From assembly GCF_010468565.1 (NCBI RefSeq), contig NZ_WUEG01000003.1, forward strand, positions 62,001-126,000: a stretch of 64,000 nucleotides of DNA. The letters run 5' to 3'. Origin of the DNA: Allomuricauda sp. TY007 (lineage in GTDB: Bacteria > Bacteroidota > Bacteroidia > Flavobacteriales > Flavobacteriaceae). A model generated the notes under the pieces. The model did no database searches. It saw only the letters and a list, made by a program, of their open reading frames with translations, and was not told the DNA's origin. Numbering within the stretch: position 1 is the first letter of the stretch; each line of letters opens with the position of its first letter. Position numbers and translations under genes: made by a program. This document shows positions 9,701 through 18,215 of the stretch, one piece after another.

Positions 9701-9866
9701 TTTATCCTTGATTGGCCAAAACCTGTTTATCATTACAGATTATTCAGGTCTTGATCCAGAGGTTAACGTACCAAAATCTTTGAACAACATACCATCTTTG
9801 GGAATCGATTATACCGCTTTCCCAAGATCTAGAACAGTTACATTAGGTATTAGTGCAACTTTTTAA
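6780..9866 (+). CDS. SusC/RagA-family TonB-dependent outer-membrane transporter
   Basis: The 1,028-aa protein has a signal peptide (cleavage near AKA-QTV, about residue 24), a carboxypeptidase-like beta-sandwich (VSGTVSDANGPLPGASV onward, to about residue 100), the SusC motif DEVVIIGYG, and a plug with the hallmark LKDASATAIYGSRGANGV. A long beta-barrel follows and ends in an aromatic residue (ISATF), as outer-membrane proteins do. SusC transporters import oligosaccharides with energy from TonB, working with a SusD lid. The susD gene follows after 12 bases. With the amylase and the LacI-type regulator the likely cargo is a starch- or maltodextrin-like glucan; the substrate itself is inferred from neighbours. 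Confidence 0.95.
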   Translation: MKITLLRSFLLLGAFLCFGMAKAQTVSGTVSDANGPLPGASVLVKGTTNGTQTDFDGNYTLNNVEDAATLVFSYIGYKTQEIAVNGQSSINVTLEEDAQALDEVVIIGYGQTTVDDATGAVAVVTSEDFNQGVISSPEQLIQGKTAGVQITQSSGEPGAGINVRIRGTSSVRSNNNPLFVVDGMPLTGQDTSAGGADVGTGTSSSKNPLSFLNPNDIESISILKDASATAIYGSRGANGVVIITTKSGKTGQGRFEFTSNLSYSTPAKTFDLLDRNEFLTALPEYGGDPNALDFGSNTDWQNLILRSVASQNQNLSYAKNYGSGNIRASFGYGKQFGVVEGYAQERLTGRINASQRFFDNKLKIDANLTVSRINDDGGAISNNSGSTGDLLGAAYFANPTWPARTSFSTGGSEINPLQLLNYYDDVTHTDRFLGNVSAEYSLTDELKAKVAVGYDDSSSEKYQVQSALSTGIGNAPGQGQGALSTVEVTGKLLDVTLSYNKEFDNSKLTALLGYSFQSYQRAGKNITALGFGSTDLNSMISDLGTATSTIESQLDGRYQQFGYNNTGTFVNRLFVDEPGTFDVASPTGVPISAVAGDYFDSTDELQSFFGRAEYSIANKYIITGTLRVDGSSRFGPNNQYGYFPSGAFAWKLNEEDFIGDTFSTLKLRLGYGITGNQEGLGYGNFTVRQRFAGIGIDQNQNINAPGLAIQSFTNDDLKWEETAQANIGLDFGINNNRFSGTLDFYHKTTNDLLLQQEAAQPSPQPFYFGNLDAKVINQGVELSMNYDIIQMEDANWNLGFNVAYNDNMVEDFDGQIQTGEINGNGLTGAFAQLLAGGQPLFSYYLREFGGFDENGISVYPNGDVQEFVGKSALPKVNLGISTSASYKNWDFNAFLAGQYGFYVYNNTQNAYFTAGIIGVGKNVTQDVLTNGESNANAADVSTRFLEKGDFLRLQNASLSYNVPLSGDGTLQSLRLSLIGQNLFIITDYSGLDPEVNVPKSLNNIPSLGIDYTAFPRSRTVTLGISATF

Positions 9867-9878
9867 AAAAATTATTCT

Positions 9879-11399
9879 ATGAAAGCTATCAAACTAAATA
9901 AAATTTATATCTGGACAATCGCATTGGCGATGTTTGGTTGTACAGATCTGGAAATTGAACAGACAGACTCCATCTTCACCGACTTGAGTGGAGAATTTAC
10001 TGGAGTCCAAGCTGGTGCCAGCCTTACTGCACTATACAATGCAGTGAGAGGACAAACCGAAAGCCAAGAAAATTTATATGCTCTTGCAGAAGTAAGTACA
10101 GATGAGTTTGTAGTCCCTACCCGTGGTACAGATTGGGGAGATAACGGGGTTTGGAGAACACTGCATTCCCATACCTGGAGTCCAACGCACCAAAGGATAA
10201 AAAATACTTGGAACGATCAAAACAGTAATGTGTATAACGCTACTACCATTATTGACAGTAGAAGTAATCCTACACCTCAGCAAGCTGCGGAAGCCAAGTT
10301 TTTAAGAGCTTACAGCATGTTTTGGTTGATAGACCTTTTTGGTCAGGTGCCCTTTAGAACACCAGATGAAGGCCCAGATGTTAACCCAACGGTTATGACA
10401 AGGGCAGAAGCTTTCGACTTTGCTGTAAAAGATTTGACCGAAGCTATTCCGGACCTACCATCTGTAGGGCCAAGTGAAGATTTGGTCAGAGCTTCAAAAG
10501 CTGCTGGAATGCTGCTATTGGCCAAGTTCTACCTGAACAAGCATATTTTTACAGGTACCGGAACACCAGAAACCTCCGATATGCAACAAGTAATTAGCTT
10601 GGTAGATGACATTGAAGCTGAAGGTTTCGCCTTGCAAGAAGGTTATTTTGAGTTGTTCACCGATGATGTGGATACTGAAACCATATTCTTTACCACTTCA
10701 AGTGTTGGTAATGTTATTTGGAACGGTTTGCACTATAACCAAATTGTTCCCGACCAAGCTGGTGGATGGAACGGATTTACTACGATTGCAGAATTTTACG
10801 ATTTGTTCGAAGGTGATCCAAATGTGAACACCCCAGGGTCAGGTCAAGAAGAAAGAAGAGGTTTTGTCCCAACTGATGGAACCAACTTTGGTATTGGTAA
10901 CGGTTTCCTAATTGGACAACAGTACGATGCCAACGGTAATCCATACAAGGATAGAACTGGGGCTCCCTTGGCATTTACCAAAGAATTACCTGGTTTGTTG
11001 GGCAACAACGAAAGAACTGGTATTCGAGTAATTAAATACAACCCTGCCAATGGTGCTTTTGCCAACCACAAAATTGTATTTAGATATGCCGATGCATACC
11101 TAATGAAAGCTGAGGCTATGCTGAGAAGTGGAGGTGATCCAACAGCAATGGTTAACGAACTTAGAGCGCTAAGAGGAGCCTCTCCATTAGGAAGTGTTAC
11201 CGAGCAAGACCTTATTGATGAGAGAGGAAGGGAATTATATGGTGAGCAATGGAGAAGAAACGACTTGATCCGTTTTGGACAGTTTACCGCTCCATGGTCT
11301 TACAAAGAGGTTTCTGGGGATGACACTAAAAACTTGTTCCCTATTCCTGCTACAGCAATTATTTCTAACCCTAACTTGGTTCAGAACCCAGGCTACTAA
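9879..11399 (+). CDS. SusD/RagB-family nutrient-binding lipoprotein
   Basis: This 506-aa lipoprotein (AMFGC near residue 21) has the SusD layout: an N-terminal helical region with tetratricopeptide-like pairs (AAEAKFLRAYSMFWLIDLFG), a divergent middle, and the C-terminal RagB segment with RYADAYLMKAEA and ERGRELYGEQWRRNDLIRFG, ending in FPIP. SusD proteins cap the SusC channel on the cell surface and bind the glycan. It lies 12 bases behind susC and its transcript probably ends at the strong hairpin at 11430-11462. No SusE/SusF-like surface protein follows, so the locus is minimal. Confidence 0.95.
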   Translation: MKAIKLNKIYIWTIALAMFGCTDLEIEQTDSIFTDLSGEFTGVQAGASLTALYNAVRGQTESQENLYALAEVSTDEFVVPTRGTDWGDNGVWRTLHSHTWSPTHQRIKNTWNDQNSNVYNATTIIDSRSNPTPQQAAEAKFLRAYSMFWLIDLFGQVPFRTPDEGPDVNPTVMTRAEAFDFAVKDLTEAIPDLPSVGPSEDLVRASKAAGMLLLAKFYLNKHIFTGTGTPETSDMQQVISLVDDIEAEGFALQEGYFELFTDDVDTETIFFTTSSVGNVIWNGLHYNQIVPDQAGGWNGFTTIAEFYDLFEGDPNVNTPGSGQEERRGFVPTDGTNFGIGNGFLIGQQYDANGNPYKDRTGAPLAFTKELPGLLGNNERTGIRVIKYNPANGAFANHKIVFRYADAYLMKAEAMLRSGGDPTAMVNELRALRGASPLGSVTEQDLIDERGRELYGEQWRRNDLIRFGQFTAPWSYKEVSGDDTKNLFPIPATAIISNPNLVQNPGY

Positions 11400-11429
11400 T
11401 AATTCAAAGTTTAAGCTGTTTTTATATAT

Positions 11430-11462
11430 GAAAAGACCACCGATCGGTGGTCTTTTCTTTTT
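11430..11462 (+). terminator. Intrinsic terminator after susD
   Basis: A perfect palindrome, AAAAGACCACCG paired with CGGTGGTCTTTT around a central AT, is followed by a T-rich run. The stem is 13-14 base pairs with almost no loop as DNA; as RNA the centre opens. It cleanly separates the SusCD transcript from the downstream VCBS operon. Confidence 0.85.
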
Positions 11463-11472
11463 AACACAACAT

Positions 11473-11519
11473 ATATTAATCAAATATTAATCCTTTCTTA
11501 GGTTAATATTAATCATTTG
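11473..11519 (+). promoter_or_regulatory. 11-bp phased ATATTAATC array abutting a -33-like TTTG
   Basis: ATATTAATC occurs three times in direct orientation at 11473, 11484 and 11506, i.e. at steps of 11 and 22 bases; the empty slot at 11495 keeps a weak match (TTCTTA). The array runs straight into TTTG at 11516-11519, a candidate -33 element. This is the layout expected for an activator that binds tandem half-sites on one face of the helix. The regulator is unknown. No good TAnnTTTG is found about 19 bases downstream. Confidence 0.55.
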
Positions 11520-11565
11520 CACCTTATAACATACTGAGTAAATAGTTATATTATCCCAGCTATCG

Positions 11566-14500
11566 ATGAAAGAAATGAGAGGACAGCTCTGTATTATTTT
11601 TTTATTACTGTTAACCTTGATAAGTTGTAATACAAACAAGCAGAACAAACTGTTTGTTTTAAAAAGCTCCAAGGATACAGGGATAAAATTCAAAAATCAA
11701 CTCAAACAAACCCCGGAGCTCAATATCCTAAACTACCTTTATTTTTATAACGGAGCAGGTGTTGCAGCAGGGGACTTCAATGGAGATGGCCTTGTGGATC
11801 TATACTTTACCTCTAACCAAGAATCGGACAGATTATACTTAAACCAAGGTGATTTCAAATTCGTAGATGTTACCGCTCCATCGCAAATAATCAACAAAAC
11901 AGGTTGGACCACCGGAGTTACCCACGCCGATGTCAACAACGATGGTCTTCTCGACATATACGTATGCAAAGTCGGAGATCATGAGACTATTCGTGGTCAA
12001 AATCTCCTCTTCATCAATCAAGGAAATAACGAACAAGGTATCCCAACATTTAAGGAGGAAGCCGCTAAATATGGATTGGATTTTATAGGATATTCCACCC
12101 AAGCAGCCTTTTTTGATTATGACCTGGACGGCGATCTGGATATGTACTTAATGAACCATTCCGTAAATCCAAACCGCTCTTATGGGAAAGGCTCCAAACG
12201 AAAAATAGTGGATTCCATGTCTGGCGATATACTGTTTAAAAATGAAAATGGCCAATACATTGATGCCTCCAAAGAAGCTGGAATATTCCAAGGCACCATT
12301 GGCTATGGATTGGGACTTGCCATAAGCGATGTCAACAACGATGGATTCCCCGACATATATATCGGCAACGACTTTTTTGAAAACGATTACCTCTACATCA
12401 ACCAAAAAGATGGCACATTTAAAGAAACCATTTCTGAAGATGATACCAAACTCGGACACACAACCCACTTTTCCATGGGTAACGATATAGCGGACATTAA
12501 CAACGATGGCCTTTCCGATATTTTATCATTGGACATGCTTCCAGAAGATTTGGAAGCCTATAAAACATCTGGGCTGGAACACCCCTACCCCGTGTATCAA
12601 CAATATCTAAAGAATGGATTTGCACCTCAATACATGTCAAACGCACTGCATTTAAATTTGGATGGTAAAAACTTTGGCGAAATTGCCAACTTAAGCGGCA
12701 TCGATGCTACGGAATGGTCTTGGGGAGCCCTTTTTGCCGATTATGACAACGACGGTTTCAAAGACCTTTTTATTTCCAATGGAATACAAGGTGTAACCAA
12801 CGATATGGATTACATCAACTATATATCCAATGAAGAAATTCAAAAAAACATAGAACAAGGCTTGTCCGACAAGGATATGGAACTTATTGACCGTTTGCCC
12901 AAGAAAAAAGTACAGAACTATTTCTACAAAAATAAGGGAGGAACGCAGTTCAAAAATGTTACAACCACTTGGGGACCACAAATAGATTCTTACAGCAACG
13001 GCTGTGTATATGCCGATTTGGACAATGATGGCGATTTGGATTTGGTGGTAAACAATGTGAACCAAGATGCCTTTATCATGGAAAATACCCTAAAGGGCAA
13101 CAATTATCTTAAAATCCAATTTGATGGGAGCCCTAAGAATAAATTCGGCATTGGTGCAAAAGCAATTGTATTCGGTACAACCGGAAAATCGGTTCAAGAA
13201 AACATCCCTACCCGTGGATTTATGTCGGCCAAGGACAATAGTCTAAACTTTGGTGTTGGCAAAGATTCCATAATTGATTCCATTCAAGTTATTTGGCCTC
13301 AAGGAAAGTATCAAACCATTAAAAACGTAAAGGCCAACCAAGTGTTACAACTGTCTTATTCAGATGCATCTGGAAACTATTTTGCAGAAAAAGACAGAGA
13401 GTCAACACCCAACTTTTATACCTCATCAGGTAATTTGAACTTTGTCCATAAAGAATATACAACACTCGATTTTGACCGTAATCCTCTCATTCCCTTTGCC
13501 TATTCCAACGAGGGCCCATCAATTTCCGTTGGGGATATCAACAACGATGGATTGGATGATATCTTTATCAGTGGGGGCAAAAAACAGGCTTCAAAACTTT
13601 ATTTACAAGATGCTGAAGGCAATTTCAAAGAACATCAAAATGACCTTTTTGAAGAAGATGCCATCAATGAAGATACCAGCCATGTATTTGCGGATATTGA
13701 TACGGACGGCGACCTTGATTTAGTAGTGGTCAGTGGCGGCAACGAATTTACCACTGGCAAACCGCTACAACCTAGGCTGTATCGTAACAATGGTGGTCGG
13801 CTTTTAAAAGAGAATACCTTAACACAGATTGAAGTCAACGCCTCCAAAATAGGTGCCGTTGATTTTGACAGTGATGGGGATTTGGATTTATTTATTGCCT
13901 CTAATGCAGTACCAACACAATTTGGGGCAAAAGCAAAGCAATACCTTTTAGAAAATGATGGAACAGGAAGCTTTAAAGAAGTGACCAACTCCTTTGCACC
14001 GGAACTTCAAGATGTTGGAAACATAAAAGACTTTGTTTGGAAAGATATTGATGGCAATGGATTCCCAGACCTTATCGTAGCCGGGCATTGGACACCGGTG
14101 ACAATCTTCCTGAACAACGGAAAACAACTTTCTTCCCAAAAAAACAACGGACTTGGCAACACCAACGGCTGGTGGAACACTGTTGAATTGGCCGATTTGG
14201 ACAATGATGGAGATTTGGATATCCTCGCGGGCAATTGGGGGCTCAATACAAAGTTCAGTGCTTCCCAAGAGAAACCCCTTACGCTCTACATTAACGATTT
14301 TGACAATAACGGCTCCATTGAAACTGTAGTCACCCATTTTCATGGTAATCGGGAAACCGCCTTTGCCTCCAAAGATGAGCTTGCCAAACAAATGCCATTT
14401 TTAAACAAAAAATTCCTCTTCTATAAAGATTTTGCAAAAGCCTCTTTGGAAGATCTTTTTGGAAAAGATAAATTGGAAGAAGCCACCAAAAGAAAAGTGT

Positions 14501-14871
14501 ACACGCTTAGCACTTCCTATTTTAAAAATGACGGCAGTAATAATTTTACAGAAAAACAATTACCAAATTTAGTGCAATCTTCTACCGTAAACGATATTTA
14601 CTTGGCAAAAAACAGTAAAGAAAAGATTAATGAAATATTAATGGTTGGCAATAATTTTGAGATAAGCACCCAACTTGGTAGATTGGATGCTTCACACGGA
14701 TTTTTATTAGAAAATGACGATCAGGGAAATGTGAGTTGGAAGGAAAGCTTGGGAATCTCCGGTGCAGCCAGAAAAATTGAAAAAATAATTGTCAATGGGA
14801 AAGAAGCGTTCATCATTACAATAAACAATGATGCTCCCACTTTTTTGGTCAAAAAACAGAACGATAAATGA
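11566..14871 (+). CDS. VCBS/FG-GAP repeat lipoprotein with ASPIC/UnbV domain (paralogue 1)
   Basis: The 1,101-aa protein has a lipoprotein leader (LTLISC, Cys21). It then carries two sets of FG-GAP/VCBS repeats with calcium-loop signatures such as DFNGDGLVD, DVNNDGLLD, DYDLDGDLD, DINNDGLSD and DLDNDGDLD, which build integrin-like beta-propellers. An ASPIC/UnbV (CRTAC1-type) domain lies between them at about residues 515-600 (NYLKIQF ... IPTRGF ... IQVIWPQG). No catalytic motif is visible; such proteins are thought to bind ligands or partners at the cell surface. It is the first gene of a four-gene operon, and its stop overlaps the next start by 4 bases. The family call is firm; the role is unknown. 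Confidence 0.9.
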   Translation: MKEMRGQLCIIFLLLLTLISCNTNKQNKLFVLKSSKDTGIKFKNQLKQTPELNILNYLYFYNGAGVAAGDFNGDGLVDLYFTSNQESDRLYLNQGDFKFVDVTAPSQIINKTGWTTGVTHADVNNDGLLDIYVCKVGDHETIRGQNLLFINQGNNEQGIPTFKEEAAKYGLDFIGYSTQAAFFDYDLDGDLDMYLMNHSVNPNRSYGKGSKRKIVDSMSGDILFKNENGQYIDASKEAGIFQGTIGYGLGLAISDVNNDGFPDIYIGNDFFENDYLYINQKDGTFKETISEDDTKLGHTTHFSMGNDIADINNDGLSDILSLDMLPEDLEAYKTSGLEHPYPVYQQYLKNGFAPQYMSNALHLNLDGKNFGEIANLSGIDATEWSWGALFADYDNDGFKDLFISNGIQGVTNDMDYINYISNEEIQKNIEQGLSDKDMELIDRLPKKKVQNYFYKNKGGTQFKNVTTTWGPQIDSYSNGCVYADLDNDGDLDLVVNNVNQDAFIMENTLKGNNYLKIQFDGSPKNKFGIGAKAIVFGTTGKSVQENIPTRGFMSAKDNSLNFGVGKDSIIDSIQVIWPQGKYQTIKNVKANQVLQLSYSDASGNYFAEKDRESTPNFYTSSGNLNFVHKEYTTLDFDRNPLIPFAYSNEGPSISVGDINNDGLDDIFISGGKKQASKLYLQDAEGNFKEHQNDLFEEDAINEDTSHVFADIDTDGDLDLVVVSGGNEFTTGKPLQPRLYRNNGGRLLKENTLTQIEVNASKIGAVDFDSDGDLDLFIASNAVPTQFGAKAKQYLLENDGTGSFKEVTNSFAPELQDVGNIKDFVWKDIDGNGFPDLIVAGHWTPVTIFLNNGKQLSSQKNNGLGNTNGWWNTVELADLDNDGDLDILAGNWGLNTKFSASQEKPLTLYINDFDNNGSIETVVTHFHGNRETAFASKDELAKQMPFLNKKFLFYKDFAKASLEDLFGKDKLEEATKRKVYTLSTSYFKNDGSNNFTEKQLPNLVQSSTVNDIYLAKNSKEKINEILMVGNNFEISTQLGRLDASHGFLLENDDQGNVSWKESLGISGAARKIEKIIVNGKEAFIITINNDAPTFLVKKQNDK

Positions 14872-17800
14872 AACTGAAATATATCAGCACAAGCCTTCTA
14901 CTAATAAGCTTGATGGCATGTAACAACCAAGAAACTGCCCAATCAAAGGAAGAAAAGAAAGCAGAACCACTTTTCACCCTGTTGGAACCAGAGGAAACTG
15001 GCGTTACATTTATCAACAAGGTTAAAAACCAGAAGAATTTCAACATATTTAAATACCGTAACTTTTACAATGGCGGGGGTGTGGCCATTGGCGACATTAA
15101 CAATGATGGTCTTCAGGATATTTACCTAACAGGAAACATGGAGCCCAATAGGCTTTATCTGAACAAAGGAAATATGAAGTTCGAGGACATCTCCGAAAGT
15201 GCAGGTGTTTTGGGTAATAAACCTTGGTCAACAGGCGTGGTCATGGTAGATATCAATCACGATGGCCTGCTGGACATCTATGTCTCCAATGCCGGGAACA
15301 TGGAGGGAAACAACCACGACAACGACCTCTATATTAATAACGGCGACCTAAGCTTTACCGAAAAAGCCGAAGAATATAATCTAGCAAAAACGGGATTTTC
15401 AACACACGCTTCCTTTTTTGATTACGACAAAGACGGTGACCTCGATGTGTACATTCTAAACAACAGCAACATTCCCGTAAGCAGCCTTGGTTATGCGGAG
15501 CAGCGCGAAGTGAGAGCACAGGATTGGGAAGGCGTCCCCGACATTTTCAAGGGTGTGGGCGATATGCTTTTGCGCAACGACAACGGTAAATTCGTGGATG
15601 TAAGCGAAGAGGCAGGAATCTACGGCAGTTTGATAGGTTTTGGACTTGGTGTGCTGGTCACGGATTTTAACGGCGACCTTTATCCTGATATTTATGTTTC
15701 CAACGATTTTTACGAAAGGGATTACCTCTACATCAATCAAAAAGACGGTACATTTTCCGAAGAAATCAAAGATTGGACCTCTCATCTGAGCCTTTCTGCC
15801 ATGGGAATCGATATTGCCGACATCAACAACGATGGGCATAACGATATTTTCATAACCGATATGTTGCCCGAAGAAGAATCCAGGGTAAAATCCGTGATGG
15901 AATTTGAAGGATACAATGTTTTTGATTTAAAACAAAGCAAAGATTTTGGTCAACAATACATCCAAAACACCTTACAACTCAACAACGGAAACGGCACATT
16001 CTCCGAAGTGGCCTATTACAGCGGTATTGATGCCACGGACTGGAGCTGGGCCGGACTCATGTTCGACATGGACAATGATGGCCTCAAGGACATATTCATT
16101 ACCAACGGTATCAACCACGACCTTACCGATTTGGACTTTGTGGACTTTTTTGCCAACGAAATAGTCCAAAAAATGGCCTTGACGGGCAAAAAGGAATCCA
16201 TAGATTCCATCATCAATAAAATGCCCATAAAACCACAACCCAATTACGCCTACAAGAACAACGGCGATATCACCTTTAAAAATGCCAATAAGGAATGGGG
16301 CTTTGAGCTACCCTCCCGCTCCAATGGTGCTGCCTATGCCGATTTGGACAACGATGGCGATCTGGATTTGGTGATCAACAATGTCAACACACCAGCCTTT
16401 ATCTATAAAAACAATACCGAATCGCAATTGAACAACAATTACATCCAATTGAAGTTCAAGGGACCAAAAAACAACCCATTTGCAGTGGGCACTTTGGCCA
16501 AACTCTATTTTGATGGCAACATTGTAAACCAAGAACTGATTCCTTCAAGGGGTTTTCAATCATCCGTTCAGTACGATATGACCTTTGGTTTGGGCAAATC
16601 TGAAAAACTGGACTCCATTCGCATTGTTTGGCCCGATGAAAAAACCCAAAAGTTGGAAAATGTAGAGGTCAATCAAGTATTGACATTAGACCATGCCAAT
16701 GCCACAGAAACTTATACAATTCCCAAAAAACAAATAATAAAATCCTTTTTTAACGAGTTGGATACCGATTTGGTAGCAGCGCATAAAGAGGATGGATACA
16801 ACGATTTTGATTACGAAGGACTGATTTCCCATAAACTATCACAAGAAGGTCCATCGTTGGCCGTTGCCGATATAAATGGTGATGGAAACGAGGATTTCTT
16901 CATCGGAGGGGCCAAAGGACAACCTGGAACCCTCTACCTACATACAGGACATGGCAAAGTAACCCCAAAGAAAACAACAGCTTTTGAACAGGACAAAGCG
17001 TTTGAGGATGTAGCAGCAGCATTTTTTGATGCAGATGGTGATGGTGACCTCGATTTGGTTGTAGGTTCTGGTGGAAACAATGTAGGAATGGAAAGAAATT
17101 ATAGGGCACGCTTGTACTTGAATGATGGAAACGGAAACTTTTCAAAATCGGAAAACGAACTTCCATCAACATTCAAAAACATATCCACAATATCTCCCCA
17201 AGATTACGACAATGATGGAGATATGGATCTTTTTATAGGTTCTCGAAGTGTTGTGGGCGTTTATGGGATATCTCCCGACCATCTATTGTTGGAAAACGCA
17301 GGAGACGGTACCTTTAACAATGTAACCGAAAGGTTGGGCTACGACCTCAAAGACGCCGGAATGGTAACCGACTCCAAATGGGAAGATATGGACGGGGACG
17401 GCAAAAAGGACTTGATCGTAACCGCAGAATGGGATACACCAAAAATCTATAAGAACACAGGCAGAAGGTTATCCAAAATGACCAGTTCGTTGGATAGTCT
17501 CTATGGATGGTGGAACACCGTGGAAACTGCTGACCTCGATGGCGATGGCGACCAAGACCTTATTTTGGGCAACCAAGGTCTAAACCTTCACTATAAACCA
17601 ACGGAATATGCTCCAATGAAGATGTATATCAACGATTACGATAACAACGGCACCATTGAGCAAATTGTTACCATGCAAGAAAACGGCGGCGATTATCCCA
17701 TTCATCAAAAAAGAGAGCTTACCGAGCAATTGCCCTCGCTTAAGAAGCAAAACCTAAAGGCATCAGATTACGCCCACAGGACCATCCATCAACTTTTCCC

Positions 17801-18215
17801 AGAGGAAGTGATGAATAAATCCATTGTAAAAAAAGTGGAAACATCAGCATCGGTAATTGCAATCAACGAAGGCGGGGGAGAGTTTACCATCAAAAACCTG
17901 CCTCCACGCGTTCAGCTTTCCTGCGTGTGCGATATTACCTGTACCGATGTGAACAATGATGGCAATCTAGATTTGATCATGGCAGGGAACAATTACGAGT
18001 TTAAGCCCCAGTTTTCCCGATTGGATGCAAACCAAGGAAACCTTCTTTTGGGGGATGGCAATTTGGGTTTTACATGGCAAGATTATGAGACCAGCGGATT
18101 CAAGGTCAGGGACGAAGTGAAATATTTGAAACAGTTCAAGGATAAAAATGGCAAAACTTACGTAATTGCAGCCATCAACAACAAAAAACCAAAGATTTTT
18201 GCCTTAAATGAATAG
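14868..18215 (+). CDS. VCBS/FG-GAP repeat lipoprotein with ASPIC/UnbV domain (paralogue 2)
   Basis: This 1,115-aa paralogue of the preceding protein has its own lipoprotein leader (LMAC, Cys18) and the same order: FG-GAP repeats (DINNDGLQD, DINHDGLLD, DYDKDGDLD, DFNGDLYPD), an ASPIC/UnbV stretch (NYIQLKF ... IPSRGFQ ... IRIVWPDE), and a second repeat set (DINGDGNED, DADGDGDLD, DYDNDGDMD, DLDGDGDQD). The GWWNTVE motif before the last repeats is shared with paralogue 1. The start ATG overlaps the previous stop in an ATGA junction, so translation is coupled. Three different full-length copies kept in one operon point to non-redundant surface roles. Confidence 0.9.
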   Translation: MKLKYISTSLLLISLMACNNQETAQSKEEKKAEPLFTLLEPEETGVTFINKVKNQKNFNIFKYRNFYNGGGVAIGDINNDGLQDIYLTGNMEPNRLYLNKGNMKFEDISESAGVLGNKPWSTGVVMVDINHDGLLDIYVSNAGNMEGNNHDNDLYINNGDLSFTEKAEEYNLAKTGFSTHASFFDYDKDGDLDVYILNNSNIPVSSLGYAEQREVRAQDWEGVPDIFKGVGDMLLRNDNGKFVDVSEEAGIYGSLIGFGLGVLVTDFNGDLYPDIYVSNDFYERDYLYINQKDGTFSEEIKDWTSHLSLSAMGIDIADINNDGHNDIFITDMLPEEESRVKSVMEFEGYNVFDLKQSKDFGQQYIQNTLQLNNGNGTFSEVAYYSGIDATDWSWAGLMFDMDNDGLKDIFITNGINHDLTDLDFVDFFANEIVQKMALTGKKESIDSIINKMPIKPQPNYAYKNNGDITFKNANKEWGFELPSRSNGAAYADLDNDGDLDLVINNVNTPAFIYKNNTESQLNNNYIQLKFKGPKNNPFAVGTLAKLYFDGNIVNQELIPSRGFQSSVQYDMTFGLGKSEKLDSIRIVWPDEKTQKLENVEVNQVLTLDHANATETYTIPKKQIIKSFFNELDTDLVAAHKEDGYNDFDYEGLISHKLSQEGPSLAVADINGDGNEDFFIGGAKGQPGTLYLHTGHGKVTPKKTTAFEQDKAFEDVAAAFFDADGDGDLDLVVGSGGNNVGMERNYRARLYLNDGNGNFSKSENELPSTFKNISTISPQDYDNDGDMDLFIGSRSVVGVYGISPDHLLLENAGDGTFNNVTERLGYDLKDAGMVTDSKWEDMDGDGKKDLIVTAEWDTPKIYKNTGRRLSKMTSSLDSLYGWWNTVETADLDGDGDQDLILGNQGLNLHYKPTEYAPMKMYINDYDNNGTIEQIVTMQENGGDYPIHQKRELTEQLPSLKKQNLKASDYAHRTIHQLFPEEVMNKSIVKKVETSASVIAINEGGGEFTIKNLPPRVQLSCVCDITCTDVNNDGNLDLIMAGNNYEFKPQFSRLDANQGNLLLGDGNLGFTWQDYETSGFKVRDEVKYLKQFKDKNGKTYVIAAINNKKPKIFALNE

